Positions 33,440 to 45,189 of a DNA stretch of 64,000 nt are shown in pieces (positions within the stretch are counted from its first letter, which is position 1; every line of letters begins with the position of its first letter). The notes under the pieces are model-generated. The model was not told where the DNA came from and did no database searches. It was given only the letters and a program-made list of their open reading frames with translations. The DNA is taken from NCBI GenBank assembly GCA_010645155.1, contig CM021317.1:1045330-1109329 (forward strand), given 5' to 3'. Both the position numbers and the translations under genes were made by a program. This DNA comes from Tigriopus japonicus. Its lineage: Eukaryota; Arthropoda; Copepoda; Harpacticoida; Harpacticidae.

Positions 33440-34390
33440 AATGATTGAAGGGGGTTGAGCAGTACTTTTGTTGCTCAAAGTCTTTGGGTTCATTGCAATA
33501 CAATAACCAGGTGGAAGTTCAAGGAACAAACCTTTGGCAGCCTTCAAAACCGGCCTGGTCGAGGACGATAATCATAGATTTCACGAATCGCCAAAATTGT
33601 GAAAACCAAATCATTGACCGCAAACCGTTAATCAACAAGAAAATTATCAAAACGATTGACAGCATCTGGTTATCCAGTATTCAAAATCTCGGTCGAAAAC
33701 TATTTGAGAAACAATCTTACCACTCAGCCATTCAAGGTCAGGGTTTGTCCGAAATTGAGCAATGCTCAACGGAAAAACCGCAATGGTCGGGGGAAAGAGA
33801 GAAAGCAGTCGTCTTTTGAAGATTAAAAGAATGGTCATTTCTTCAGATGAAAGTCCCCTTGAATTTTTACATGTGCCAAACTCTCAAAACGACCGAGTTT
33901 GGGCTCAGAACAAGGGGTATGGTGTAAGTACACCTTCAGTATAATTTCCGACCAAAATTTTGGTTTGGGGTGCAATGAGCCATCGTGCAGTCAGCGAGTT
34001 GCATGAAGTAACAACAAACGCCTCTGTGACGTCAGAATACAAACACGGAAGTGATTTTGAAAAAAGTTTCTGTTACCAACTATCAATAGAACAAGAAAGA
34101 CCAGATCAATTCTGCGAAGAAAAGTTTTGCGAGACATGTCACAAGCCATCTTCCAGAGGATAACGCTCCTTGCCATCCTGCCCAGAGAACCCAAAAATGG
34201 TCCAAGAGGAATTTAAATTCATTCTAGAGAAAATAGGAATGGCCCTCAAACAGCCCTGACATGAGCGTAATCAAAAATCTTTAGCCTATTTCCAGAATGA
34301 TCTAAATTGTTTACCTCCTGTCGCAAAAAGAGAACGGCTTGAAGGTAATGCAAAATGGCATGGGTCAGAATCAAAACAACTACGTTGAAC
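33440..34390 (+). pseudogene. Tc1-like transposase relic in the gene 2 intron
   Basis: The fragments in order resemble a Tc1-type transposase: a GRKL helix-turn-helix-like part, FSDESPLEFL (first Asp region), RVWAQNKGY, LVWGAMSHRAV, EDNAPCHPAQRTQKW (second Asp region), and WPSNSPDMSVIKNL (third acidic region). The frame changes several times and contains stops. It lies in the sense orientation within the intron and seems to have no effect on the exons. The element ends are not identified. It is unrelated in detail to the two mariners at 28 and 38 kb. Confidence 0.7.
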
Positions 34391-34588
34391 AACTTGATCG
34401 CAGGAATGTCAAATAGAGTTCGAACATGTCTTTAATTGAACGTTGGACAGTTTGACCAATGAATTACTCACAAGATATGTAGTTTGAATTTATCAAAATA
34501 AATTTCATTTTCCGATGTAATTGTCAATCTATTCTTGGACGTCCTGTATGCTCTACTGTATTTCTGAGATGAATTATCTGTTTTGCAG

Positions 34589-34968
34589 GTCCCGTGCTCC
34601 GACCAAAACCAAATACAACAAACAAGTTTGTGTTGCCATCCGAGTGTCCCACCTACATGTACAACGGTACTACGACTCCACCGCATTTAAGTGGTTCCGG
34701 TTATCTTGTGCCACGAATCACCTTACCCTGTCTTGTCAAGCAAGCCTTTAAGCTTCCATTCCTGCACATCAACGATGTTTTCATCCCCGGATTTTGTGCG
34801 GAAGCCTGCGGATTTCCGCGAGTGGCACACTCGCAATTTTCGCCGGGCAAGAAAAAGCTTTCAGACATCACTTGCCATCATCTTCTACTACATTATCAAA
34901 CACCTTCAGACAGACTCAAAATATTCTCCAAGTTTATCAAGGAATGCCCAACTGACTATGATAAATAA
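34589..34968 (+). CDS. GT31 beta-1,3-glycosyltransferase-like gene 2, coding exon 2
   Basis: This encodes residues 245-370 and completes gene 2. The acceptor is CTGTTTTGCAG|GTCCCGTGC. It contains NDVFIPGFCAEACGF. The Pro replaces the Thr seen in genes 1 and 3 at the same place in the E/DDVF.TG motif, so activity may be altered. It is close to gene 1 exon 2 over its first two thirds and more diverged near the C-terminus (after the QFSP segment). It ends with TAA at 34966-34968, with a polyadenylation signal at 34972. Confidence 0.92.
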
Positions 34969-34971
34969 TGT

Positions 34972-34977
34972 AATAAA
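34972..34977 (+). promoter_or_regulatory. polyadenylation signal of GT31 gene 2
   Basis: AATAAA four bases after the stop codon of gene 2. This would give a very short 3' untranslated region. The position is plausible but transcript data are needed to confirm it. Confidence 0.5.
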
Positions 34978-35639
34978 ACCAATCTCAAACTGAAAATGCC
35001 TGCCACATTTCAATTTCAAGGAGGAGGCTCCAATTCTTTAGTCAAAAAAGGCAGGGCCTATTTACCACCTTGGTCCATATTCCCTTTCAAGTTTGCATCT
35101 CAACGTATCACGTGCAGCGCTCTCTAACGTCAGAAATCTCTAATCAAATGAGCTTAACGCCATCTTTTGACTGTTGTGAGAGCTTGAAAAAAGTAAAAGA
35201 TTGGTTCAAGGTCCAACATGTGGAAATTATGCCCCAATCAAAGAAAAACCTTGTCCTTGTCGAAATTGCAAAATGGAGTATTTTGTCACAAATGACCTTT
35301 TCCTGGCTGGATGTACATGGGCCACGAGTAAAAAAGTGCCTAATAAAAAAGCCCTCTTACTAAGCGGACGCTTCTTTTCAAGGCTTTCCGTTTTCCAATG
35401 ATTCCATTGAATTATGTTTATGACACGGTCTTCAGTGGGTGAGTGTGCAAACAAAGGAAGGCCAGAAAGGACTCCTGAGCCATAAAACCATTTGCAGTAG
35501 TGGTTCAGAACCTTTTAACCAGGTATATGTGTTAACTCATAGTGTCATTAAGAGCAACGCTTTTCGTCGTCAATAGCAGAACATTTTGAAAGAGGAAAAT
35601 GTTCCACTGAGCCACCAACTTCATGTCAGACAAGCTCAT
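34978..35639. other. no gene recognised
   Basis: Sequence downstream of gene 2. Open frames near 35070-35400 show no recognisable motif on either strand. Confidence 0.45.
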
Positions 35640-36800
35640 TAAAATTGCATTGAAAGTACCGAAACAACTGACTGATTGAGTACAATGTCCATGCCAAACT
35701 TGCGCAAAACCTTCAGAGTAGCTATTGTTTGCTTACCACGTCGCTTTCACCCATCCATCTAGAAGTAATCAGCAATGAACAGCACATTATTGTTAGAGCC
35801 TTCAGGACTCTAACATTACCATTCTACCACTTGTGCCTTCTCGTGATGTTCCATTTTAATCATCGTGATTTGTGCTCATTTTGAGTTCAAACGAGCATAG
35901 TTGGGACAATGCGTCTCAACCAAGATCAAAGTGTCGTTTTCAAAAAATCCGTCCGGAGAGGTACTCATTATGCCAAGATTCATCCTCTGTGTAAGGTATA
36001 TTTGGAGTTTAAAATGTAGTACAAAAAAAATCAAGCATTAGGCCGCATGTAGTAAGTGTATGGAAATTTACACTACGAATTGTCCTTGCACAAAAAAGTA
36101 TGTTAAAGTTCTTAAACTTAGGGTCGAATGCACCTTTCATCCTCCTTTCAGCACATAAATTTTTGGAACATGTCTTAAAAGCAAGTAACTTTTCCACCCT
36201 TTCCTGCTCAGTAACTACATGCAGTGAGTACATCATGCAAGTGAAACAGGCCACAACTCAAATTTGAATCGATAAAGTCCTATATTGAGACGGTTGGAGA
36301 AATCGTATTATCATCAGTTTCTCGCCTAAATGTAACCAAAAGGCGTAAGCGTTCTAGCAAGCTTTATGTAAGCGTGATAATGCTTTCCGTGATAATTGCT
36401 AGAGTTCATAATTTCATCATTGGCCACAATTCATATTTGATTGTGAAGTTTGCTTGTGGAGGGATTACATCTGCTTGACTTTTGAGTGTCACAAAACACT
36501 CGGTTTATCAAATGACGCCATATGGTGTTTGATGGAGTTTTGCCATTATGAGCAGATTTCACGCAGATAAAGTTTTACGCCTGAATATATGTTTGTTTAC
36601 TGCTTGTTAACTTTATATTTTCTTTTTGCTAGTTTTTGTCTTTTCAAAAATCTTTGAAAAAATGCACTTGCGATATTTTATTTTCGACTTAAGCAAAACA
36701 GAACCGAAAAAAAAATCAAATTTTCCGCCTAGAAACCGAACAAAAGTTTTGGCATAAAACGCGGAGGTTTTTTTCGTTCATTTGTCATTTTTTCCAATTT
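35640..36800. repeat. diverged segmental duplication, unit 1
   Basis: This aligns in order with 37980-38445 and then, after the mariner, with 39764 to about 40030. Matching landmarks include ACAATGT.CATGCCAA, CC.CTGTGTAA, TTCATATTTGATTGTGAA and CGGTTTATCAAA. About 400 bp near 36015-36420 are present only here. On the minus strand one part of both units reads as a related peptide (ILVE.H..N.A.LNSK). It may be a duplicated exon or an old element. Here a stop follows LNSK. Confidence 0.55.
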
Positions 36801-36894
36801 TTTTGTGTTAAATACTGCGTCATTAAGCATTACGTAATATTTAGATACATCACACAACCTCAATTCATAGTAAACACCGTTGAAAAAAAATATT

Positions 36895-37183
36895 GTGCTA
36901 AAAAAAACTTATACGTGCGCTCTGAGAGCACCTTCAAATCCTAAGGAATCAAGACTAGTTCGAACAATGAAGTCCTCCTCTCTTCTTTATCGGGCTCCTT
37001 TATTGTTCAACTTGTTGCCTATTTGTCTTCGTCGGGAATATGTAAGAGTTGATCCTCTAACAGCATTTAAGGCAGGACTGGACAATTTTTTAAAAACTAT
37101 TCCTGACCAACCCACTTTACAGGGGTTGTATAGATCTGCCAACAGTTACTCATGGGTAGATCAAATTTCATATAAACATTAAT
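36895..37183 (+). pseudogene. LINE ORF2 C-terminal fragment
   Basis: The frame ends with a segment typical of the C-terminus of LINE proteins: FNLLPICLRR..., FKAGLDNFLKTIPDQP and then NSYSWVDQISYKH before the stop. A second, shorter copy of the same end is at 51183-51275. The reverse transcriptase domain is missing, as in a 5'-truncated insertion. Confidence 0.65.
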
Positions 37184-37199
37184 TATTGAAACTACATTT

Positions 37200-37979
37200 A
37201 TGATTAACTCTCTTTTCAGGGAATCCCATTCCTTGTAGCGGTATTGAAAAAAAAAAACACGGGAGAGTTTTTTACAATACAGCGTTCAACTCAAAAGGAC
37301 GTACGGAACAATCCCATGTAAATTTCAAGTTTCTCTCCAGATGAAAAAATGTACAAAACGTTAAAGATATCCAAACTTTGATAAGCAACGCTTGAATTTT
37401 TTACTCCTATATATCACTTGTTCCTTAGTTCTCTTCAACTTTGAAAATAGCATTATTAGAGCTTACAGGTCAATTTACGGCTCAAAGGGGCATGTTGAAG
37501 TTCTTAATCAGCTTGTGCCTGCCATGTTTTATTCCTTGGAGACTTCCAAAAAGACGTCACAAGAAGCACTGAATTTCTGAAGCTGGAGGCTAACAATGAG
37601 AATTTTGATATCCAGATGGATTGATTCAATTGTGTTCATCTGCAAACGAGACTTTGCTTGTTTTTCAATTTTCAGGTCAATCGAATGACGGAGTGAAAAG
37701 TTATGAAGAGGCATAAAATGAAAGAAGATCTGGTTCATTCATTCTCGGTAGGATTAGCACTGAACTTTGAGAGAAAATAACTTTTGACTCCGACGTTTGA
37801 TTGAGTTGAAAATTGAAATACGCATTCTAGTCAACATGGACAAGGTCTCATTTGCCGAAGAACATAGTTGATTAGTTCCTACTGGAAATCATAATTCTTT
37901 TCGTTTGCCTCCCAATCTATAGAAATTCGGTGGCTTGTGGATTAACCGAATACTTGCTTTTACTATATGTAAATGCCAG
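37200..37979. other. no gene recognised
   Basis: AT-rich sequence between the LINE fragment and the second duplication unit. No motif, repeat or RNA gene is visible. Confidence 0.45.
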
Positions 37980-40030
37980 TGCCCAAACAACTGAGTTAGT
38001 GTGTACAATGTTCATGCCAATTTGGCGTGCAAGCTAAATTTAGAGAAAGTATGGTTTTGTTACCACGTATGGAACAAGCTGCCACACATCTTAAGGGAAT
38101 CGCCAATAACAACACTCACCACCAGCACAGGACTGTAACAATGATATTCTTACCCCATGTGCACTCTAGTGAGGTTCCATTTGCATCATTCATAGTGCTC
38201 AATACTGGTTTTGAATTCAAAGGAGCTCTGTTGGAACCATGATCTTCAACAAGGATCAGAGTGCATCTTTCAACAAAGCTGTCCGTCGCGGTACCCATTA
38301 TGCGATGATTCCTCCTCTGTGTAATGTATAATTGAAGTATGATATATAGTACAAACGATATCAAACATTCATATTCATCTTTGCCGCCATTCATATTTGA
38401 TTGTGAATTTTGACTGAGGAGGGATAACATCTGTTGGATGTCGTACAGGGTGGGGATTGAATTCGCGCACATCATGTTTAAAGGCCTTTTAGACATACTT
38501 CTAACCGACCGATTTTGAATTTTCTCGCCAAAATCGAAGCGTCTGTTTATCCTCTACAAGAGAAACAAAGCAGTTTTGCGAAAATTGCTCCATTTTTGAC
38601 ATGTCGAATGAAGAATCCATCGAAGAGCTGTTGCGCATTGGCACCAAGACCAACAACGTTTGCAAGGCCTTGGGCGTCGGCAGGACGAATTCTAGAAAGT
38701 TCGAAGCCGGATTCGCAATGGCCAGCCTCTGGTCGATAATCGAGCCAAAAATCAGAGGCCAAAAACGTTGGGAACCACTGAAAAAAACATCAAACGTTAC
38801 TTGAAGAAGCACCTGCGTGAGTCGATGAGGTCCGTCGCAAAGATGTACGCTGTCAACCCGAAGATGGTCCACAAGGTCGTACACGAGGCCGGAGGCCGCT
38901 CCCTTGTCAAACGACGGCCTTCATTTTCTGAGGTCGGCCGGAAAAATCGTCTGGAGAGGTCTAAGAAGCTGCTGAATTCTGTGAAAAAGCGCCCGAGATC
39001 ATTTTCTTCTCAGACAAGAAGAACTTCACCGTCGATCCAGTGGTCAATTGGCAAAACAACCACTATTTGGACCTCGGCCAGCCCTCAAATGATCTCGCGA
39101 GGTCAGTATGGAGGTCAAAGCACCCGTCCTCGGTAATGTTTTTGGGCGTCGTGGCCTCCACGGGTGAGGTGTCGCCGCCGATATTCTTCCCCGTTGGGTA
39201 TCGCCTTACAGCAAAGGGCTGTATCGATGTCTTGAAGACTACACTCATTCCGTGGATGAAAAAAGTCGCTGACAACAAGTCATAGGTGGTTCTGCTAACT
39301 GCTAAAATCACCCAGAAATACTTGGACGAGAACGCGACTTTCTGACTGAAAGACTTCTGGCCGCCGTCCTCCCCCGACCTGAACCCATTGGACTATAGCA
39401 TATGGGTGCGTGTCGAGAGGTAGGCCTGTGCAAGGAGGACTTGGCCTGTGGTACTCGTGCACCGAATGTGGACGTTCTGAAGAGGCGCGTCGCGAAGTCC
39501 TGGCGCAACCTCGATAAGGAGTGCAACTGCAGCGTCTGCAGGGCCTTCCGAGGTCGTTTGGAGGCTGTTATTGGGGCCGATGGCGGTTTCGTTGAATAAA
39601 TAGTATATTTTGGACCTTTTCTTACAACTTTTGTTTAATACATTTCTTCGAATTCTAAAATTCTTACTAACCTCATACTAAAAAGTATAATATTCCTACT
39701 AAATAAATTTTTTTAACAAGTTAATCGGTCAAACATGTGCGCAAATTAAATCCCCACCCGGTAAACCACTTCATTTATCAAAAAACACCGTTCAGTGTTG
39801 AGAAGTTTTGGCACTACGAAGGTGCAAATTTTAAACAAAGAACCTTTTAGCCTGAAATATTTGTTTTTTTCGGCAACCTATAGCCCGTTTTTAATAAATT
39901 TATATTTTTTTTCTTTTTTCTAATCTTTGACAAACAGATCTACAAGATCAAATTTTTGACTTTTTCAAATAGCGCCATCAAATGATTGTTTGCCTTAAGA
40001 GATTCACCATTAATATGTACTAAAGCATCA
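37980..40030. repeat. diverged segmental duplication, unit 2, split by a mariner
   Basis: This is the counterpart of 35640-36800. The mariner at 38446-39761 lies inside, at a point matching about 36480 in unit 1, where there is no mariner. The mariner therefore arrived after the duplication. On the minus strand, unit 2 is open for longer across the shared peptide (FVERCTLILVEDHGSN...) and reaches a GGTAAGA sequence that could be a donor. I do not recognise the protein. Confidence 0.55.
38446..39761 (+). mobile_element. mariner-like element, copy B
   Basis: The left end is CAGGGTGGGGATTGAATTCG and the right end, in complement, CCGGGTGGGGATTTAATTTG. TA is on both sides (38444-38445 and 39762-39763). 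It is the same family as 27936-29495, without the MITE. Its transposase (about 38600-39597) has frameshifts and a stop (TAG at 39284, and TGA in TTCTGACTG near 39343), and a short deletion where QDGAPAHT should be. It keeps SPDLNPLDYSIW. Confidence 0.85.
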
Positions 40031-40875
40031 CGTGAAATTTGATGGTTTTTTGAGGTCAAAATACTTCATTATTTAAAGGTTTCAAGGAACAAGAAGATGT
40101 CAATTTTGTTGTCAAAAGTTTTATTTTCAAATTTTACGATTTTTCAGTTTCATACGTCTTGAAAGAAAAAGGTTAATGCTGGATGGATTTTTTAAAGGAG
40201 AAGTATTTGACATCTTCACAATCATCAGATATGTTGGTTAATAAAGAGTGATTGCACTCTTATGAAACTAATGCCGTTACTTTTTGGCTTAACAAGCCGT
40301 TTTATATTTGTTAAACATGGAAAAAGCATTGAAACATTTTTTTAAGGAAAAGTTTTATGCATAGTTAGAAATACGTATATTTCTATTGGGGGAGTGCGAG
40401 GAAGTAAAAGTTATTTGAACATTGTGACAAACGATCTGCCCAACTCTGTGGACGTGAATCTATTGAATGTCATGCCCGTTGATTGTCTCTTATCTTTTTT
40501 AAATTGAACCTAGGATCAAAAAGATGCTCATACACACCTGTTCATTTAATCTTTCCTAACCAATTTGCTTTGAATAGTCAATTTGAGGGCTTTGAAATAG
40601 TTGATCTCAAGTTGCAATGAGATTGTTGTTCAATTGTGACGTTACAGTTTTCAGCAACCCAAACAAAACAGATATCTTTTGAAATGAGTTCAAGTGAATT
40701 TCAGTCCCATGTGCGGAACCAATTGCATTTTTTAGTCAACTTAGTTTGACTTTGCTTCTCTCTAAGGAACTATAATCTCCATGTAAGGCACTCTGCTCCT
40801 TGAAAACTAGAATCACCCTTATTAATTAAGACTACTTTGAACTTGCAGCTTTTTCTCGCGACCACGAGGTTTGTC
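40031..40875. other. upstream region of GT31 gene 3
   Basis: No separate gene is recognised. TTGCAG ending at 40848 looks like a splice acceptor, 27 bases before the ATG chosen for gene 3. This parallels the acceptors close to the start codons of genes 1 and 2. Confidence 0.4.
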
Positions 40876-41602
40876 ATGGTGCGAAACGTGGCCCTGCTTT
40901 TGGTGGTCGCCATAATCATGTGCTTGGCATATTTCGGAATTTATCATACACAATACCATCGACGAGGAGGGCATATCCATGAAGACTGGGCACAAATCGA
41001 TTACAAACTCGTGACCTACCTACTCAATCATGGAGAAATTAGTGCGCTCAAACCGGAATGGGCTTTAGTGGGAACTGACCCCAAAACCTATAAAGGTCCC
41101 ATTGTGAAAGGTTGGCCTCCAGGCAAATCCAGGGATATGAGGCAAATCATGATCAAAGATTATGTCATTGAGCAATGCCCTAATCAAAATCTGAATGGGG
41201 TCAAGTTGTTCATCGGGGTGAAAACGGCTTCCCAAAGGTTTGAGACACGTGACACCATCAGAGAGACTTGGGCCTCGTTTCAAAAAGATCATCCCGATGT
41301 GAAGGTCATGTTTTTCTCTGGCCAAGTGGAAGATCCTCAACTGAGAAAACATTTGAAGATCGAGATCCTGACCCATTGTGATTTGGTAATTGTTCACGGA
41401 CTTGACACCTATGAAAATGTGACGATGAAGACTGTGTCCATATTGAGCTACATCCACGATCACCAATTCGGATTGAACCCGGAGGTGTCCATGATCATGG
41501 ATGATGACTCATATCTGAATCTAGAGCGGCTATATCATCTCGTTTCACATCGCCTGTTGGCCAGGCCATTCGATAATGCTTTGACCGGCTTTGTTTTTGG
41601 AG
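40876..41602 (+). CDS. GT31 beta-1,3-glycosyltransferase-like gene 3, coding exon 1
   Basis: This encodes residues 1-243 of a predicted 367-residue GT31 enzyme. I chose the ATG at 40876 because the sequence just before it has a splice acceptor (TTGCAG, ending 40848) and because this start places a hydrophobic anchor at residues 4-22. The stem is followed by the family motifs RETW (129-132) and MDDD (208-211). The donor is GGAG|GTGAGA, phase 1, at the same place as in genes 1 and 2. Gene 3 is clearly paralogous to them but much more diverged, and shows no conversion tract. Its intron (2145 bp) contains a foldback element and a LINE scrap. Confidence 0.92.
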
Positions 41603-41637
41603 GTGAGATCAATTTAGAATCATTAGCATTAGAAGTG

Positions 41638-42289
41638 CAATGGGGGATGCAGGGGGAGGTTTGAGTGATCTCTTCAAAAATCTTATCGCGGGCGGATGAA
41701 AGAAGAGAAAAGGCTTGTTTGGCAACAGTGGGTGGCTCGTGAGAATTTGGGCAGTTTAAGGGTTTTCGCAATTTACAGACCGCCCTTGTGAATTAGATGC
41801 CATGAAAAATGTCGAATTGCAAGTTTGAACACCTTTGGTTAGGATTTTGGAAAAAAATGCACACTTTATTTGCTCGTTCTTGCACGAGAAAATTCTCAAC
41901 AAAAGGCCACTTTTTTGGGTAAGTACAAGTGTAAGTGATGTTAAAAGCACTGATTTGTATTGTAAAGCTCCAAAACCATCATGGTATCAAACAAAATGCC
42001 GTTTTTTGTACGTGTTTCTCTTCAATATCAAAGGTCTTGTTGAAGTGCTTGCCATTTTTTGATCAAAAGAATAATTTTGCAAATTCTTACAAAACCGAGA
42101 GTCAAAATGTCCAAACCGGCAATTCGACAATTTTTGTAGCATCTAAGTCATTAGGGCGGTCTGTAAAACGCGAAAACCCTTGCACTGACCAAAATCTTAC
42201 ATTGACGAACAAGCCTTTTCTCTTCTTTCATCCGCCCGCGATAAGATTTTTGAAGAGATCACTCAAACCTCCCCCTGCATCCCCCATTG
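41638..42289. mobile_element. foldback element in the gene 3 intron, 652 bp
   Basis: Long imperfect inverted arms: CAATGGGGGATGCAGGGGGA at the left, complement at the right, nearly perfect for about 80 bp. A second, more diverged stretch includes GGGTTTTCGC..TTTACAGAC. Arms total about 190 bp. It starts only 35 bp after the exon 1 donor. No target duplication was found and no coding region is visible. Confidence 0.75.
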
Positions 42290-43437
42290 ATAACTTGGGG
42301 GTGTCAATCTCTGGCATGTACAGTTTTAGGTCCAAAAATGGGTTGGTTTTAGCTCGGTGTTAAAATCTACTTGACGTTTTGAGCTCACGACAAAATTTCG
42401 GATCTAAAGAACGAGACCGATAGGGTTTCACAAAAACTGAAATCGATTTTTTTCATAAAAGATAAGTAAGATTGAAATGCAAATTTACAATAAGTGAATG
42501 TAAACTTTTGTTTGTCATTTTTTTTCAAATGTAATATTGTTCTTGCCAATTTAATGATGTTTGATTGCTTTTTCTTGGGTTGAAAAGGTTCATAGTTTAT
42601 TTGTCCGAAATCTTTACCTCCAGTGACCTCATTAAACTAATGATCTAAATAACAAGCTTCACCACGTAGAATCTTTTGATGAATTTTAATTGCTGTTGAC
42701 CGAAACTTCAATAAATACTTGGTTGGGTGATGGCCAAACCTTCAAAACATTTTTTTGAATGGAATCGTGTAGGGTGGAAATTTGTGAGGCTCTTCATGAA
42801 AGAGTTTCAAAACTTGAACATTTCCGATTTCAATTTATTCATTAGGCCTCGAATAAAGTTGCAAAATGCAACTTGCACCAAAAATGACATCTTTTAACCA
42901 TTTTATTGTTAAAAATTAAAAATTGTTTCGATTTTTGAGCAATTAAGAGCAACGTTTGGCATTTTTTGTCACGATCACTCAAATCCTGCGGGAAGTTATT
43001 GTACGAATTAAATGCTTTACACGAACTTTCACCAAACCCTTTCAAAGAATTAGTACGAAGGGTATACCAAAAAGAATGCCAACGACCCTGTGATTATTGA
43101 TCCACAAGATCAATTAAAAAAAACAATTATCACGCAAAATTTCAGTTTGGGCAACTAAATTTGTTTATTAAACATTTTTGACAACCCTGTTTTTGACCCT
43201 ATTTGATGCCGTCAAACGAAGTGAATTGGGACGAAAAACTGGAATAGAACAACATCCAGAAACTGTAGGGCCTCCAGAAAACTCCGTTGGGGGTGAGCAA
43301 AAACATCCCTAGAGATTCCATTGCGACCTGCTTCAAGGAGCGGTTGGCTTTTTGGGAATAGGTTAAATCTCGAGACTACGATCATGTCCAGGTTGGTTAC
43401 ATATATCTTACTGTTCTCAAGTTATTAAGCCTTTTGC
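42290..43437. other. gene 3 intron, nothing recognised
   Basis: AT-rich intron sequence. I see no gene or repeat with clear ends. Confidence 0.5.
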
Positions 43438-43572
43438 ATTCTCCTGTTCGAGTGGCTTCTCCGGAAACCGAATTGGAACTCTTGGAGGAGATTCCAATTC
43501 TCGGCCAATCCGAAGAAGCAGCCACCTAGCATGGTGGACATCATCTTCAGGAAGGGGGCTTTCCAAGGCAAT
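43438..43572 (-). pseudogene. LINE reverse-transcriptase scrap in the gene 3 intron
   Basis: On the minus strand this reads (A)PFLKMMSTML..CFFGLAE.WNLL then EFQFGFRRS, matching the LINE at about 8120-8250. It is a fragment of roughly 135 bp with no LINE ends. It may have moved by recombination or be the remains of a larger copy. Confidence 0.75.
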
Positions 43573-43747
43573 AATAAAAGGTTTGCCCAGAATTGAGACA
43601 CGTGTTTGGCCAAATTTGACATTTTAAGGCCAGAAATCGTTACTTTGTTTGAAAAATCGTCGCATTAAGCCCAAGTGTGATTTGCCTGTTAATCTTTTCT
43701 TCTTATGGTGGTTCTTGTGAACGAAACTCTTCTCTCTTTTTTTCAAG

Positions 43748-44124
43748 GCACCTTGATGAGACCACCCGCGGACTCGGACAAAGAGTTCACCGACGCTTCA
43801 GTTTGTCCCACCTATATGTTCCAAGGGGACCAATTTCCCCCGTTCCTCAGCGGATCTGGGTATCTCTTACCTCAAGCTGTGATTCCTTGTCTTTACGAGC
43901 AAACCAGAAGTCTGCCATTCCTTCACATTGATGACGTGTTCGTGACGGGATTTTGCGCCGAGGCTTGCGGTTTCATGCGCGTTACGCACTCTCAATTCTC
44001 ACCTGGTCACAGGAACTTTGAGGACATCACTTGTCACAACATTTTACTTCATTACCAGTCGTCTGAGGAGAAGCTTCGTATTTTTGCCAAATTCTCTAAA
44101 GAGTGCTCATATGAAAGTCTGTAA
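43748..44124 (+). CDS. GT31 beta-1,3-glycosyltransferase-like gene 3, coding exon 2
   Basis: This encodes residues 243-367 and completes gene 3 in frame. The acceptor is TTTTTCAAG|GCACC. It contains DDVFVTGFCAEACGF, the best match of the three genes to the GT31 E/DDVF.TG motif, and conserved cysteines. The stop is TAA at 44122-44124. No AATAAA follows within the next 80 bp. It lies tail to tail with the LINE remnant on the minus strand. Confidence 0.92.
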
Positions 44125-44203
44125 CGTTTCATTTCATTTCCCTTTAAGGAATGTATGTATGTACAGTATGTATTTCAGATTAAGTGCATTGCACACTTTT
44201 TGG

Positions 44204-45031
44204 TTAAATTGGTAGTGTTTTTACAAACGTTCTGACGCCTTTAAAAAACGGTTCTCTTGGGTGGATCTGACTTCCGGTGGCAGACAATTCCAGACTCGGG
44301 CTGCTTTTTTTCTTGTTGTTGACGCTAGGGTGAGGGATGCGCATGTAGTGGCTACCTTTCAATCTCGTCGCCACGTCCGTTGGGTCGTGAAATTGGAGGC
44401 CACTCGAAACGCATGGAACAGTTCCAATTAGGGCCTGCCGACACTCACGGAGGATTTCCCGTGCTGCCAGTTCATTTATTGAGAGTATCAACGTCTTTTC
44501 CATCAAGTGCTGAATTGTCACCTTGTCTCGAATTTCCTTGCCTGCCATGAAACGCATGACGTGGTTAAGGATAACTTGGAATCGTGTCATTTGTTCCGAC
44601 ATGGGGTCCTCTTCATTCAGCCGAACGTCACCGTAGAGAGCGAGTCCATATCTTATGCGTGAGAGCACGAGGCTGTGTATGACTGGAAGGAGATAATGTC
44701 TTGGTACATGAGGGCTCAATTGCCCAAGTATTCCCAATGCTTGGTTCACTATCAAAATGTTTTTTTCCTTTGAGGTCATCGGTTTCCACGGTCGAAGGTG
44801 AAAGCCTTCGAGAATTAGCTATGAAGGCCGATAAAATTCATATAGAGCGTCCAACGCTAGTGGCGAATGTCCAGAACTTCGCTCCTTATATCGATTCGGT
44901 CCGATTAAGCAAGCGACCTCAACAAACCAACCGCACATCCAACAAAATTTGCGGGAATCATTTTCGGTATGGCCCTCATGCACGAACATGCACTCCTCCA
45001 TGTCTCTTTCAAACATTAACGGACCCGTCAT
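44204..45031 (-). pseudogene. LINE ORF2 C-terminal remnant
   Basis: A single minus-strand frame from 45031 to 44204, with one stop near 44820. The part 44779-44204 reads like the region after the reverse transcriptase: LVLSRIRYGLALYG, then a helical stretch ending LKGSHYMRIPHPS, and a C-terminus rich in Lys and Phe. The part before the stop has no motif I can name. It differs from the LINE at 7-8 kb and from the fragment at 36.9 kb, so at least three LINE types are present. Confidence 0.6.
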
Positions 45032-45189
45032 TGTCGGGAAACGAATTCCCCAATCGAAGGTAGCTGCGGCAACGATTGGATCTTCTCTTAGCAGCTTACT
45101 TCACCTCCGCGACAGCCTTTCTGGACGTCTTTATCCAGGAACCCCTGAAAGGGGTGGACACGAACTCCGATTTTTGAAAAAAATAGTAT

